Shown here: positions 47,766 to 56,224 of the stretch, piece after piece
Layout of the letters: each line of letters starts with the position of its first letter
How positions within the stretch are numbered: position 1 is the stretch's first letter
NCBI GenBank assembly: GCA_945878355.1
Contig: CAMCTC010000008.1
Coordinates: forward strand, 24,147-88,146
Length of the DNA stretch: 64,000 nt
Direction of reading: 5' to 3'
From: Bordetella parapertussis
GTDB taxonomy: Bacteria; Pseudomonadota; Gammaproteobacteria; Burkholderiales; Burkholderiaceae_C
Notes under the pieces: generated by a model
Databases searched by the model: none
What the model saw: the letters and a program-made list of their open reading frames with translations, nothing else
Told to the model about the DNA's origin: nothing
Program-made: the position numbers and the translations under genes

Positions 47766-48629
47766 CTAGCTCGCCGCCGATCGCTCGCGGATGCCCTCAA
47801 GAATCGGCATCAGGTAGCGCTTGAAGGCCACCGGGTCCTCGCTCATCGGGAAATGACCCAGACCTTCCATCCGGGTCCAGGTTGCGCCCTTGATCTGGTC
47901 GGCCAGCGCCTTGCCAGCCGCGACATGGCCAGACCAGTCGTAGTCGCCGTTGAGGATGTGCACCTCCACCTTGCCGGTGTCGATGTTCGCAGCCGTTCCT
48001 GAGACGTCGTGCTCAAGCGTGTAGTAGTTCAGGTCGCCCTTGAACACGGGCGGCGCACCTTGGCCATAACACCAGACGGTTTCGCGGCACAGTGGCTCAG
48101 GAGCGGTTGGCGAACACAGCGTGAGCATCATCGCCGACTTGGCTTCGTTCGAAATCCTGGGGTGCGAGAGATAGCGCAGGCGCTCGACCGTGCCGCCGGT
48201 CTTGGCGCTCGCCTCGACACCGATGACGGCGCGAAATTTCTCTGGATAGTGCAGCGCCAGATCAGGGGCAAGATGCCCACCCATCGAGCATCCCATGTAG
48301 ATCGGCCGGTCGAGTTCGAGCTCGTCAGACAGCGTCACCACAAATTTCATGAACCACGACTGGGTCAGCTTGTACTCTGTCTCCCAGTAACGCTGCGATA
48401 GCGGCGGCAGCGATTTGCCGTGGTAGGGCAGGTCATAGGCGATCAGACGAAAGTGGCGGGTGATCTCGGGGTCTTCGAGCAGATGACGCCACTGGCGCCC
48501 GTCCGAACCGGCCGTGTGCTGGAGCAAGATCGGAATGCCCTGACCCGCCTGTTCGATGAAAACTCGGTATTCCACGCCCTCTACAGGGAAGTAAGCGTAC
48601 CTGGCCTCGATGTCGGCGAAACGTGCCAT
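47766..48629 (-). CDS. Alpha/beta hydrolase
   Basis: 287 residues. Oxyanion segment LLQHTAGSDGRQW, nucleophile elbow G-C-S-M-G-G near residue 115, acid in LNGDYDW and catalytic His in EGLGHFPMSEDP. Probably an esterase or C-C hydrolase. Third gene of a leftward set with the 48648 gene and the Bug receptor, gaps of 18 and 19 bases. Confidence 0.87.
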   Translation of the reverse strand: MARFADIEARYAYFPVEGVEYRVFIEQAGQGIPILLQHTAGSDGRQWRHLLEDPEITRHFRLIAYDLPYHGKSLPPLSQRYWETEYKLTQSWFMKFVVTLSDELELDRPIYMGCSMGGHLAPDLALHYPEKFRAVIGVEASAKTGGTVERLRYLSHPRISNEAKSAMMLTLCSPTAPEPLCRETVWCYGQGAPPVFKGDLNYYTLEHDVSGTAANIDTGKVEVHILNGDYDWSGHVAAGKALADQIKGATWTRMEGLGHFPMSEDPVAFKRYLMPILEGIRERSAAS

Positions 48630-48647
48630 AGGACTCTTTCGGTCGGT

Positions 48648-49043
48648 TCAGGAACGCGCTGGGTTGGCGCAACGGCGCATGATCGCCAAGATCCGGCTGA
48701 TCGCGGCATAGTAGGCATAGAGCGACTCAAGGTCACCGCCGCAGGTGAAACCATGAAACACCTGCGCCGGCAGGAAGTCTTGGTAGTAGGGCGGCGGCAC
48801 TTGCTTCAGGATTTCCCGCCAGGCCTCGGTCGGTCCGCCGATCAGAATCGTGTAGGCGAAGGACGCGTCGGGGCGTCGCTCGAAACGGACGACGCGGCCC
48901 TCTTCGACACGCAGCGAATAATTGTCCGTCCCGACGAAAAACCGGATTTCGGCGTTCCAGTAGCGGGCCACCAACGCCCATTCCGGATCAGCAGCGAGAC
49001 CCTCGCGAATGGCGTCGACCGGCAGTGTCAAGGAGGCTTGCAT
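48648..49043 (-). CDS. Hypothetical protein, SCP2-like
   Basis: 131 residues with no signal peptide. The pattern (a beta strand with EIRFFVGTDNYSLRVEEGRV, then TILIGGPTEAWREILK and helix) is like sterol-carrier-2-type small ligand-binding domains, but I do not recognise a named family. Its place between a hydrolase and a Bug receptor suggests it acts on or carries the same imported compound. Confidence 0.7.
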   Translation of the reverse strand: MQASLTLPVDAIREGLAADPEWALVARYWNAEIRFFVGTDNYSLRVEEGRVVRFERRPDASFAYTILIGGPTEAWREILKQVPPPYYQDFLPAQVFHGFTCGGDLESLYAYYAAISRILAIMRRCANPARS

Positions 49044-49062
49044 TTTTTCCTTCGCCAGCCGG

Positions 49063-50028
49063 TCAGTCGCCCTTGAAGCCGGACGCCTTGACCACCGGCC
49101 CCCAACGTTCGGTGTCGCGCTTCATGAGGGCCACCAGATCGGCAGCGCTGCCGCCGGTAGGCTCCAGGCCGAGCTTGGCGAAACGCTCTTTGACCTCGGG
49201 CGCCTCCAGCGCCTTGTTGATCGCCGCGTTGAGCTGCCGCAAGGTGGCCGCGCTCGTCTTCGCGGGGGCGTAGACGGCGAACCAGCTAGCCCCTTCGACG
49301 CCCTTCAAGCCGGCTTCAGCAAAAGTCGGCACGTCGGGCAGCAGCGGGCTGCGAGCAGCACCCGAGGTCGCCAGGATGCGGGTCTTGCCGCCGCGGTGCA
49401 TCTCGATCTGGTCGACCAGCGTGTCGATGCCCGAGTTGACCTGGTTACCGACCAGCGCGTTCATCAACGGGCCGCCACCGTTAAAAGGCACATGGACGAG
49501 GTCGATCCCGGCACCGCGCGAGATCATCACACCGAAGAAGTGCGGCAGGCTGCCCGGCGCGGGACTGCCGAAATTGGCCTGCGCCGCATTGGCCTTGAAC
49601 CAGGCCACCAGGTCCTGCACGCTCTTCGCCGGGTGGCCGGCGTTGACAGAGAGGCCGAACTGGAAGTTGGCGACATGCGCCACCGGCGCGAAATCGGCCA
49701 AGGGGTCGTAGGACAGCTTGCTGAAGACCAAGGGCGCGAGCACCGGCACGACGATCGGCGCGAGCATCAAGGTGCTGCCATCAGGCGCTGCGTCCTTGAG
49801 CATCGTCGCCGCAATGCGGCCGCCGGCGCCCGGCTTGTTCTCGACAACGACGTTGTGCTTGAGCTCGGCGGCAAGCCGTTCGGCGATCAGCCGCGCAGCG
49901 ATGTCGGCCGAACCGCCTGGCGCAAAGCCTACGAGCAAGCGCACGGGCTTGTCGACCTGCGCTTGGGCCAGCATCGCGGCCACGAACAACGCCGCGCCAA
50001 TGACGGCTTGTTTGATCAGTTGATTCAT
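49063..50028 (-). CDS. Bug-family substrate-binding protein
   Basis: 321-residue periplasmic receptor: signal peptide (cleaved after MLAQAQ), PVRLLVGFAPGGSADIAAR, NKPGAGG loop and HVPFNGGG. Orphan, with no TctAB nearby. First gene of the three-gene unit with the 48648 gene and the hydrolase. ATG 50028 is preferred to TTG 50040. Confidence 0.9.
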   Translation of the reverse strand: MNQLIKQAVIGAALFVAAMLAQAQVDKPVRLLVGFAPGGSADIAARLIAERLAAELKHNVVVENKPGAGGRIAATMLKDAAPDGSTLMLAPIVVPVLAPLVFSKLSYDPLADFAPVAHVANFQFGLSVNAGHPAKSVQDLVAWFKANAAQANFGSPAPGSLPHFFGVMISRGAGIDLVHVPFNGGGPLMNALVGNQVNSGIDTLVDQIEMHRGGKTRILATSGAARSPLLPDVPTFAEAGLKGVEGASWFAVYAPAKTSAATLRQLNAAINKALEAPEVKERFAKLGLEPTGGSAADLVALMKRDTERWGPVVKASGFKGD

Positions 50029-50208
50029 CAATCGCTCCAAAAGCCAAGAACAGGAATCCCGCCGCCATCATGCCAACTGCCGGCGCCCAGTCTGGGGTGA
50101 ATACCCCGAGGCGCACAGCCCGGGTGCCCGGCGTTGCGCCACGATTGGCAACCGCAGGCGCAGGCCTTTGCCAAGACCTCCAGCAGCCAGCCCGGGCATA
50201 CTGCGCGC

Positions 50209-51138
50209 ATGAAAATGGACGCTTGGCGGCGAGAGCCGTCTTCCTACACGCTGCAAGGCGAGTTGATGCCTCGCTACACCGACGTCGACCTCTGGCAGCA
50301 CCTCAACAACGCTGCGCTGATCTCGATGCACGGCGAGAACTGCCAGCGCTGGCTGCGCGGCGTCTTCGGTGCCCGCGTCTGGCGCCAGGCCAAACCGGCC
50401 ATCGCCACCTTGGCCTGTGCGACGGATTTCCTGGCCGAAGGGCAATACCCCGAGCCCTTGGCCACCGGTACCCGCTTGCTGGGATTCGATGCGGAGAGCT
50501 TCCGGCTGGGGTCGGCGCTGTTTCAGAACGGGTCCTGCATCGGTCTGCACGAGGCGACGCTGGCGGTCTGGGACAAAGGCCGGCCATTGGCATTACCCGC
50601 AGCGGTGATCGACGCGCTGCACGCCGCCGCCGCACAGCAGGACGGGCTCCCGGCCTTGGACCGCGCGGCGCCCGCATCGCCCGTGCCTGGGCCGGCGCCG
50701 ACGATCGGCGACTTGCCTTGGCGAATGGCGCTGAGCTCGCGCTTCTCTGACAGCGATGCGCGAAGCCAGACCAGTGACGCCAGCATCGCGCGCTACGCCG
50801 AACAGACACGGGTCGAGTTCCTGACAGAGGCTTTCGGCGACATGCGTCGGACCTCGACCACCGGCTTCATCGTCGGCCATGTGGCCGCGCGCTGGCTCGA
50901 GCGCAGTCGACCGGCCGCCGAATGGCAAACCGGTTGCGGTGTCACCCGCCTAGGCGAGCGCTCGATCACCGTGCGCGGCGCGCTGTTCGACGGCGAGGTC
51001 TGCCATGCGGTCTACGACACGGTGATGGTCGTGATCGACCGCGAAACACGCCGCAGCGCCGCACTGCCAGATGACACGCGCGCCTTGCTCGAGACCTATC
51101 GTCTGCGCAGCGGCCTGCCGACCGCGAGCCCCGGCTGA
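50209..51138 (+). CDS. Acyl-CoA thioesterase, double hotdog
   Basis: 309 residues. Two hotdog domains: the first around RYTDVDLWQHLNNAALISMHG, the second around RFSDSDARSQTSDASIARYAEQTRVEF; each has the D-x-x-x-H/S-x-N-type active-site turn. Cytoplasmic, likely hydrolyses acyl-CoA. Start ATG 50209 (MKMDAW); the frame is open further upstream to 50134. Neighbours do not narrow the substrate. Confidence 0.82.
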   Translation: MKMDAWRREPSSYTLQGELMPRYTDVDLWQHLNNAALISMHGENCQRWLRGVFGARVWRQAKPAIATLACATDFLAEGQYPEPLATGTRLLGFDAESFRLGSALFQNGSCIGLHEATLAVWDKGRPLALPAAVIDALHAAAAQQDGLPALDRAAPASPVPGPAPTIGDLPWRMALSSRFSDSDARSQTSDASIARYAEQTRVEFLTEAFGDMRRTSTTGFIVGHVAARWLERSRPAAEWQTGCGVTRLGERSITVRGALFDGEVCHAVYDTVMVVIDRETRRSAALPDDTRALLETYRLRSGLPTASPG

Positions 51139-51157
51139 GCCTCGCGCCCAGCGACGA

Positions 51158-51742
51158 TCAGCCGCCGCCGAAGGGCCGCACGCCGAACAGCTGTTGGTGG
51201 CCCCAGAAAGCCAGCAGCGCCCAGACTGCTGCGCCCAACAGCAACGTCAGGACCGTGGCCAACGCATTGCCGGCCGGGTAGCGCTGCGCGCCGGCCCGGT
51301 CACGCTGACGAGCAGCACGAAAATCCAAGGCTGCCCAGACCAGAAAACTGCCGAACAGCAGCGCATCGGCCAGCGTGTTGTTGGCCAGCAAATGCGCCAG
51401 CGCCCAGACCTTGACCGACAGCACCATCGGGTGGTGCAGCCTGGCCTTGAAACTGTTGCGCGGCACATAGGCCGCCACCAGCAGCACGATGGCCACCAGC
51501 ATCAGCAGGCCCGCCAGGTGCCGCGTCCACAGCGGGCTGACCCACAGCACCTGCGGCGCCAAACGGGCCTGGCCGTAGCCCCAGACGATCAGCCCGAAGC
51601 CGACCAGCGAGACCACCGTGTACAGCGCTTTCCAGGCCATCGGCCCACGCGCGGCGATCAGCTGGTTGCGCCAGTCCTCGGCGACGATGCGTGCCGAATG
51701 CATGCCCAGAAACAGCAGCAAACCCAGAATCAACGCGCCCAT
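51158..51742 (-). CDS. NnrU family membrane protein
   Basis: 194 residues, six hydrophobic segments. NnrU family markers: W-x-x-L-I-A-A-R-G-P near the start and the HP(M)VLSVKVWALAHLL block with the conserved His. NnrU is linked with denitrification in other species, but many genomes have it without nir/nor genes, and none are in this window. Convergent with the thioesterase gene. Confidence 0.88.
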   Translation of the reverse strand: MGALILGLLLFLGMHSARIVAEDWRNQLIAARGPMAWKALYTVVSLVGFGLIVWGYGQARLAPQVLWVSPLWTRHLAGLLMLVAIVLLVAAYVPRNSFKARLHHPMVLSVKVWALAHLLANNTLADALLFGSFLVWAALDFRAARQRDRAGAQRYPAGNALATVLTLLLGAAVWALLAFWGHQQLFGVRPFGGG

Positions 51743-51863
51743 GGTGGTGTCCTGTCGTGGAGTTGGGCCCGATTCTGCCCGCGACCCCCGGTCCCCTGCA
51801 TGACAGGGCCGATGGCCAGCGCGCCGCTATGCTGAAACCATCCTCCAAGCCGACCCCTAGCCG

Positions 51864-52340
51864 ATGACCAACGCCAACCCCGCCCGCCTGATCAAGCACT
51901 ACTGGGAAGACTTCAGCGCCGGCACGGTACGCGAGTTCGGCCAGATGCCCGTCAGCCGCGAGGCCGTGCTCGAGTTCGCGCGTCAGTTCGACCCGCAACC
52001 CTTCCACCTCGACGACGAGGCCGCAGCCGGCTCGCTGTTCGGCCGCCTGTCGGCCAGCGGCTGGCACACCTGCGCGATGGCGATGCGCATGATGTGCGAT
52101 GACTACCTGCTCGATTCGGCCAGCCTGGGCAGCCCAGGCATAGACCAGCTCAAGTGGCTAAAGCCGGTCTGCCCCGGCGACACGCTGAGCATGCGATTGA
52201 CGGTGCTCGAAGCCCGGGTGATGAACAGCCGGCCCGGCGTGGGCTTGGTGCGATCGCGGTGGGAGGTGCTCAACCAGCTCCACGAGCCGGTGCTGACGAT
52301 GGAAGGCTGGGGCATGTTCGGTCGCCGCCCCGCGGCCTGA
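51864..52340 (+). CDS. MaoC family dehydratase
   Basis: 158-residue single hotdog enoyl-CoA hydratase-like protein. Typical parts are YWEDFSAGTV near the start, the catalytic FARQFDPQPFHLDDE near residue 40 (Asp/His) and ASGWHTCAMAM. Acts on (R)-3-hydroxyacyl or unsaturated acyl-CoA. Divergent from nnrU. Confidence 0.92.
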   Translation: MTNANPARLIKHYWEDFSAGTVREFGQMPVSREAVLEFARQFDPQPFHLDDEAAAGSLFGRLSASGWHTCAMAMRMMCDDYLLDSASLGSPGIDQLKWLKPVCPGDTLSMRLTVLEARVMNSRPGVGLVRSRWEVLNQLHEPVLTMEGWGMFGRRPAA

Positions 52341-52358
52341 ACCGACGCCCGATCGAGC

Positions 52359-53675
52359 TCACGGCGCTGGCAGGCGGCCCAGGTGGAGCTGCCACAGCCG
52401 CGCCAGATCGGCAGCGCCGTCGGTACCCTGCACCGCAGCAAAACTGCGTTTGGCCTCTTCGAGCTTGCCGGCGCGCCACTGAGCGACACCCAGGTGAAGC
52501 CGTGCGTCGTCGGCCCGGCGCAAGCCGCCCTTGGCCATGCCCTGGCTCATCAGCGGCAGCGCGCGGTCGTGGGCGCCAGTGGCCGACAGCGCCAAACCGA
52601 GCCCGATGGCGGCGTTGCCGTCCTTGGCCTTGAGCGCCTCGGCCTCGCCATCGGCCAGACCGGCGCGGTCTTGTGCGGCGGCCTTGGTGGCCGCCTCGAG
52701 CAGCTTGCGGTCGGCCGCAGCGTTGCCGTCCTTGCCTAGCAGTCCGCTCGCAAAGCCCTCGTGGAGCAGGCCCTGGGCCTCCGCCGGCAAACCGGCTTGC
52801 TGCGCCCGGTAAGCCATATCGCCGAGCTCGTCCGCCGCCAACGCGGCGCCGGTGGCCCGGCGCAATCGGTAGACATCGAGCTGAAGCCGCTCCTGCGCAA
52901 AACCGTCGCGACGCGCCAGGCGCGAGATCAGCTCGGCCCAGTACTCAGGCTTGCCGGTCGTCCCCGCCAACTTTTCCAATGTGCCGATGTAGGCCGGCAT
53001 GTCCTTCAAAGCGCTCTGGCTGGCAGCCAGCAAGCGCAGCACCGCCTCAGGGCTCGCGCGTTTGGCGACATCGTCAGCCGCGAGCTGTGGCGCGAGTTCA
53101 CGCAACACCCCGGCATGGTCACCCAGCACGCTGAGCACCTGCGGGTAGAGCCTGCGCATCTCGGCGCTGCTGCCGCCGTCGGCCAGATAGGCCTTCATCC
53201 GGCTTGCCGCCCGCGCATATTCCTTTTGCTGGAGCAGCAGCTTGACGGTGGTCTCGGCGATCAACAGCCGCTCGGTCGCGGGCAGCAACGGCGACTCGAT
53301 GATGGACTCGAACAGGACGACCGCGGTGTTCAGGTCACCGGCACCGAAGGACGCAGGCGCCTTGAGCCGCAGGATGATGTAGCGCTCATAAGGCGACAGC
53401 GCTGGCATCGCTTCGGCCGCGGCCACCCGGGACAACGCGTCCTTGAAGTTGCCGGCCTTGAGCGCGTCTTGAGCTGCCTGCAGCAGTTTGCCGACTTCGG
53501 CGCTCAAGCTCGGGGTTGAGGCCGCGCCGGCGGGCGCGCTGGCCGCAGTCTGGGCGAACGCACAGGCCGAGGCGAGGGTCAACAGGCCTGCGAGCGCCAG
53601 CTGGCGCCACAGCGACCCGCTCGGCGGGCGCCGACCAGCGCGACAAAGAGAGATCAGGGGGGAATGGCTGTTCAC
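52359..53675 (-). CDS. Exported Ala-rich helical-repeat protein
   Basis: 438 residues from GTG 53675 (NSHSPL...), chosen because it gives a clean signal peptide (LALAGLLTLASACAFAQ). The rest is helical, with TPR-like pairs (LQAAQDALKAGNFKDALSRVAAAE) but no strict consensus, and Leu/Ala/Asp/Lys/Glu composition. Likely a periplasmic tetratricopeptide-type adaptor. Function unknown. Confidence 0.75.
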   Translation of the reverse strand: MNSHSPLISLCRAGRRPPSGSLWRQLALAGLLTLASACAFAQTAASAPAGAASTPSLSAEVGKLLQAAQDALKAGNFKDALSRVAAAEAMPALSPYERYIILRLKAPASFGAGDLNTAVVLFESIIESPLLPATERLLIAETTVKLLLQQKEYARAASRMKAYLADGGSSAEMRRLYPQVLSVLGDHAGVLRELAPQLAADDVAKRASPEAVLRLLAASQSALKDMPAYIGTLEKLAGTTGKPEYWAELISRLARRDGFAQERLQLDVYRLRRATGAALAADELGDMAYRAQQAGLPAEAQGLLHEGFASGLLGKDGNAAADRKLLEAATKAAAQDRAGLADGEAEALKAKDGNAAIGLGLALSATGAHDRALPLMSQGMAKGGLRRADDARLHLGVAQWRAGKLEEAKRSFAAVQGTDGAADLARLWQLHLGRLPAP

Positions 53676-53748
53676 GGCGGGCCCAATGAGCGAAGCCGCG
53701 AGTGTAGCCAGCCGCCAAGCCTGCCCTGCAACGGGTCGGCCCAGACGC

Positions 53749-53773
53749 AAAAACGGCGGCCAAGGCCGCCGTT
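53749..53773 (-). terminator. Intrinsic terminator, leftward
   Basis: Ten-base-pair inverted repeat aacggcggcc-aa-ggccgccgtt. On the minus strand the hairpin is followed by TTTTT. It ends leftward transcription from the Tim44-like gene, with repeat copy 4 lying in between. Confidence 0.75.
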
Positions 53774-53783
53774 GTCTAAGCCT

Positions 53784-53861
53784 CTCAAGCAAATGTGGCT
53801 TTGCCGCTTTGCTTGATCCCCACGGGGGGGGGGGCCGGCTTCGGCCGGCCTTGGGGCGCTC
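53784..53861 (-). repeat. Triple-hairpin repeat, copy 4
   Basis: Same element as at 12814, reverse orientation. It differs by an expanded run of eleven G (53824-53834) where copy 3 has six, a homopolymer that could vary by slippage. It lies between the Tim44-like stop and the terminator at 53749. Confidence 0.9.
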
Positions 53862-53870
53862 AGGCGCGGC

Positions 53871-54794
53871 TCACCGCACCGGCGTGATGCCGGCGATCGC
53901 CCACTCGCTCTTGCCATCGGCCGGGCGCACCAAATGCCACAGCTCGTTGAAGGGCTCGGCACCCGCATCGACCGCCTCACGGATCAGGCCGTAGAAGCGC
54001 ACCGTGACGATGTCGATGCCGTTCTCGAACACGGCCTCAAGCACCTGGGCGTCGATCTGCACCACATCGGTCTGCTGCTTGGCGCTGCCGCGCTCCAGCA
54101 GGTCCGTGCGCAGTGAGGCGAACAACTCGGGCGTGGTGAACTTGCGCAGATCGTCGAGGTTGGCAGCATCGTTGGCAGCCTGCATCCGAATGAAGACCAT
54201 CTTGGCCAGACGTTCGAAATCAGCCGCCGCCATGCCACCCGGCAACACCGGCGGGCTCGCCAAGGTGCCGACTGCCGCAAGGCTAGGCGCCTGTGGCGCG
54301 GTCTCGAGCGCGGTGCGCGGCATCGCCATTGGTTCCGGGTTGGGTGTCGGCTGCCAGTTGGCCGGTGCCGGTGCGCCAGCCCCTGCGAGCTGTGGCCCAC
54401 CGCGCGAACCCCCCATGCGGCTCATCACGAAACGGATCGCGAAGAAGGCCACGCCCGCCACCAGCACCATCATCAGGATGTTGCCTATCGCCTCGCCCAT
54501 GCCTGCGCCCATGCCGAGATGGCTGAACAGCGCAGCAATGCCGATGCCTGCGGCCAGACCGGCCAGCGGGCCCATCCAGGACCGCTTGGGCGGAGTCGCT
54601 GCAGCGGCTGCGGGGGCTGCGGGGGCGGCCGCCGGCGCAGCGTTTTGAGCCGGTGCGGCAGGTTTGTCCGGCGCGGCGCGCTGCATTCCCGCCGGTTTGC
54701 CAGCGCCCAGACGCTTGGCGTAGGCATCAGTGGACGCCACGCTCAGGCTGAGCGCGGCAACAGTCATCGAAATCGCAAACAGCAGTTGTTTCAC
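53871..54794 (-). CDS. Tim44-like domain protein
   Basis: 307 residues. An N-terminal signal peptide, a Pro/Ala-rich linker, one or two Gly-rich membrane segments (GLAAGIGIAALFSHLG; LMMVLVAGVAFFAI), and a C-terminal Tim44-like domain (DFERLAKMVFIRMQAAND...TVRFYGLI). In bacteria such proteins are inner-membrane anchored with unknown role. Stop is followed by repeat copy 4. Confidence 0.87.
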   Translation of the reverse strand: MKQLLFAISMTVAALSLSVASTDAYAKRLGAGKPAGMQRAAPDKPAAPAQNAAPAAAPAAPAAAAATPPKRSWMGPLAGLAAGIGIAALFSHLGMGAGMGEAIGNILMMVLVAGVAFFAIRFVMSRMGGSRGGPQLAGAGAPAPANWQPTPNPEPMAMPRTALETAPQAPSLAAVGTLASPPVLPGGMAAADFERLAKMVFIRMQAANDAANLDDLRKFTTPELFASLRTDLLERGSAKQQTDVVQIDAQVLEAVFENGIDIVTVRFYGLIREAVDAGAEPFNELWHLVRPADGKSEWAIAGITPVR

Positions 54795-54920
54795 AGCATT
54801 TGTCTCCAGAAAAACAAGGCCTCAGCCCAAGGGTGAAGCGAGGTATGAGTCGGTAGAGGGTAACTCAGTTCCCTGAACAGACTCGCAAAGCTCTTCAGGA
54901 CGGCCTAAAGTTAACAAATA

Positions 54921-55586
54921 TCAAGCTGCCGGGTGCCGATTCAGTCCGCTCGCGGCGCTTTTTACCAGGTAGCGCGCAGCGCAAGCCGCCAACCCTGTCT
55001 TGGGCGCGCGCTGCAGCGCGCACAACAAACTGAACGGCGTGCCGGCAGCGTAGCGGCGCTGCACATCGCGGGTGATGCGCAGCCAGAGCTCGGCCGTGAC
55101 CTCGGCATCGGCCAGCGCACGGTGGGCTCGGCCCGTGGGCTCGATGCCGTGAAAAGCGACCAGCGTGCCGAGCTTGTGGTTGGTCGCCTCCGGGTAGAGC
55201 CGGCGCGACAGCAAAAGCGTACACGCGAACTCGGCGGGGTCGCCCGCCTCGCCGGCGACCCCCGCCAGCGCACGCTCGTGCTGCCAGAAAGCGCGGTCGA
55301 AACTGGCGTTGTGCGCCACCACCCCGCAACCCCGGGTGAAAGCGCTGACCTCGCGCATCACCTGGGCCGACGGCGGCGCTGCGGCCAGCATCCGGTTGCT
55401 GATGCCGGTGAGCTGCTCGATGAAAACCGGCACCCGCTGGCCGCTGTGCATCAGGCTGGAGAAGCGGTCGACGACGCGGCCGTCACGCACCAGCACGGCT
55501 GCGATCTCGGTGGCGCGCGCGCCCAGGGACGGGCTCATACCGGTGGTCTCGAAGTCGATGACGGCGATGGTTTGGGGTTCGTTCAT
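54921..55586 (-). CDS. DEDDh 3'-5' exonuclease
   Basis: 221 residues of the DnaQ superfamily. Exo I IDFETTG (near residue 11), Exo [10 protein letters not shown] and Exo [13 protein letters not shown]. Stand-alone epsilon-like exonuclease without a polymerase interaction tail I can identify. Start ATG 55586 (MNEPQT); longer extension upstream has shadow composition. Confidence 0.88.
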   Translation of the reverse strand: MNEPQTIAVIDFETTGMSPSLGARATEIAAVLVRDGRVVDRFSSLMHSGQRVPVFIEQLTGISNRMLAAAPPSAQVMREVSAFTRGCGVVAHNASFDRAFWQHERALAGVAGEAGDPAEFACTLLLSRRLYPEATNHKLGTLVAFHGIEPTGRAHRALADAEVTAELWLRITRDVQRRYAAGTPFSLLCALQRAPKTGLAACAARYLVKSAASGLNRHPAA

Positions 55587-55752
55587 TGCTTCATTTTCCA
55601 GGCATGCTGGGTTTACCAGCGCGGGCGCCGGGCGTGCAGCACAAACCAGGCAACCCCGTACCGGGCTCAGGCATCTGGCTGGAGGGCTGACGACCGGCGC
55701 AGGTTCAAGCATCATTCGCGGGCTGAAATTCAGGAAAATTCAGGAGCCCCTC

Positions 55753-56217
55753 ATGCCCACCCTCCACGTCAACGGCCAAGCCCGCAGCCACGATGCCGAA
55801 CCCGACACCCCGCTGCTGTGGGTGTTGCGCGAACAACTCGGCCTGACCGGCACCAAGTACGGCTGCGGCATCGCGCAGTGCGGCGCCTGCACCGTCCACA
55901 TCGACGGCGTGGCCACCCGCTCCTGCGTGCGCCCGGCATCGACCGTCGGCCCAGATGAGAAAATCGTCACGATCGAGGGCTTGTCGGCCCATGGCGGGCA
56001 AGCGCTGCAAAAAGCCTGGGTGCAGCTCGACGTGCCGCAGTGCGGCTTCTGCCAGTCCGGCATGCTGATGGCAGCCGCTGCGCTGCTCAAAGCCAAACCC
56101 AAACCCAGCGAAGCCGACATCCGCGAGGCGATGACCAACATCTGCCGCTGCGGCACCTACAACCGGGTGCAGGCGGCGATCCAGATGGCCGCGCAGATGG
56201 CCGCGGCCAAGGCTTGA
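55753..56217 (+). CDS. Molybdenum hydroxylase 2Fe-2S subunit (IorA-type)
   Basis: 154 residues with two [2Fe-2S] clusters: the N-terminal plant-type C-x4-C-x2-C ([10 protein letters not shown], near residue 40) and the C-terminal CGFCQSG ... CRCGTY. Carries electrons from the catalytic subunit. Aggag before the ATG. First gene of the unit continuing to soxA; the FAD subunit found in xanthine dehydrogenase is absent, as in isoquinoline/aldehyde oxidoreductases that use a cytochrome. Confidence 0.93.
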   Translation: MPTLHVNGQARSHDAEPDTPLLWVLREQLGLTGTKYGCGIAQCGACTVHIDGVATRSCVRPASTVGPDEKIVTIEGLSAHGGQALQKAWVQLDVPQCGFCQSGMLMAAAALLKAKPKPSEADIREAMTNICRCGTYNRVQAAIQMAAQMAAAKA

Positions 56218-56224
56218 GGAGTCG

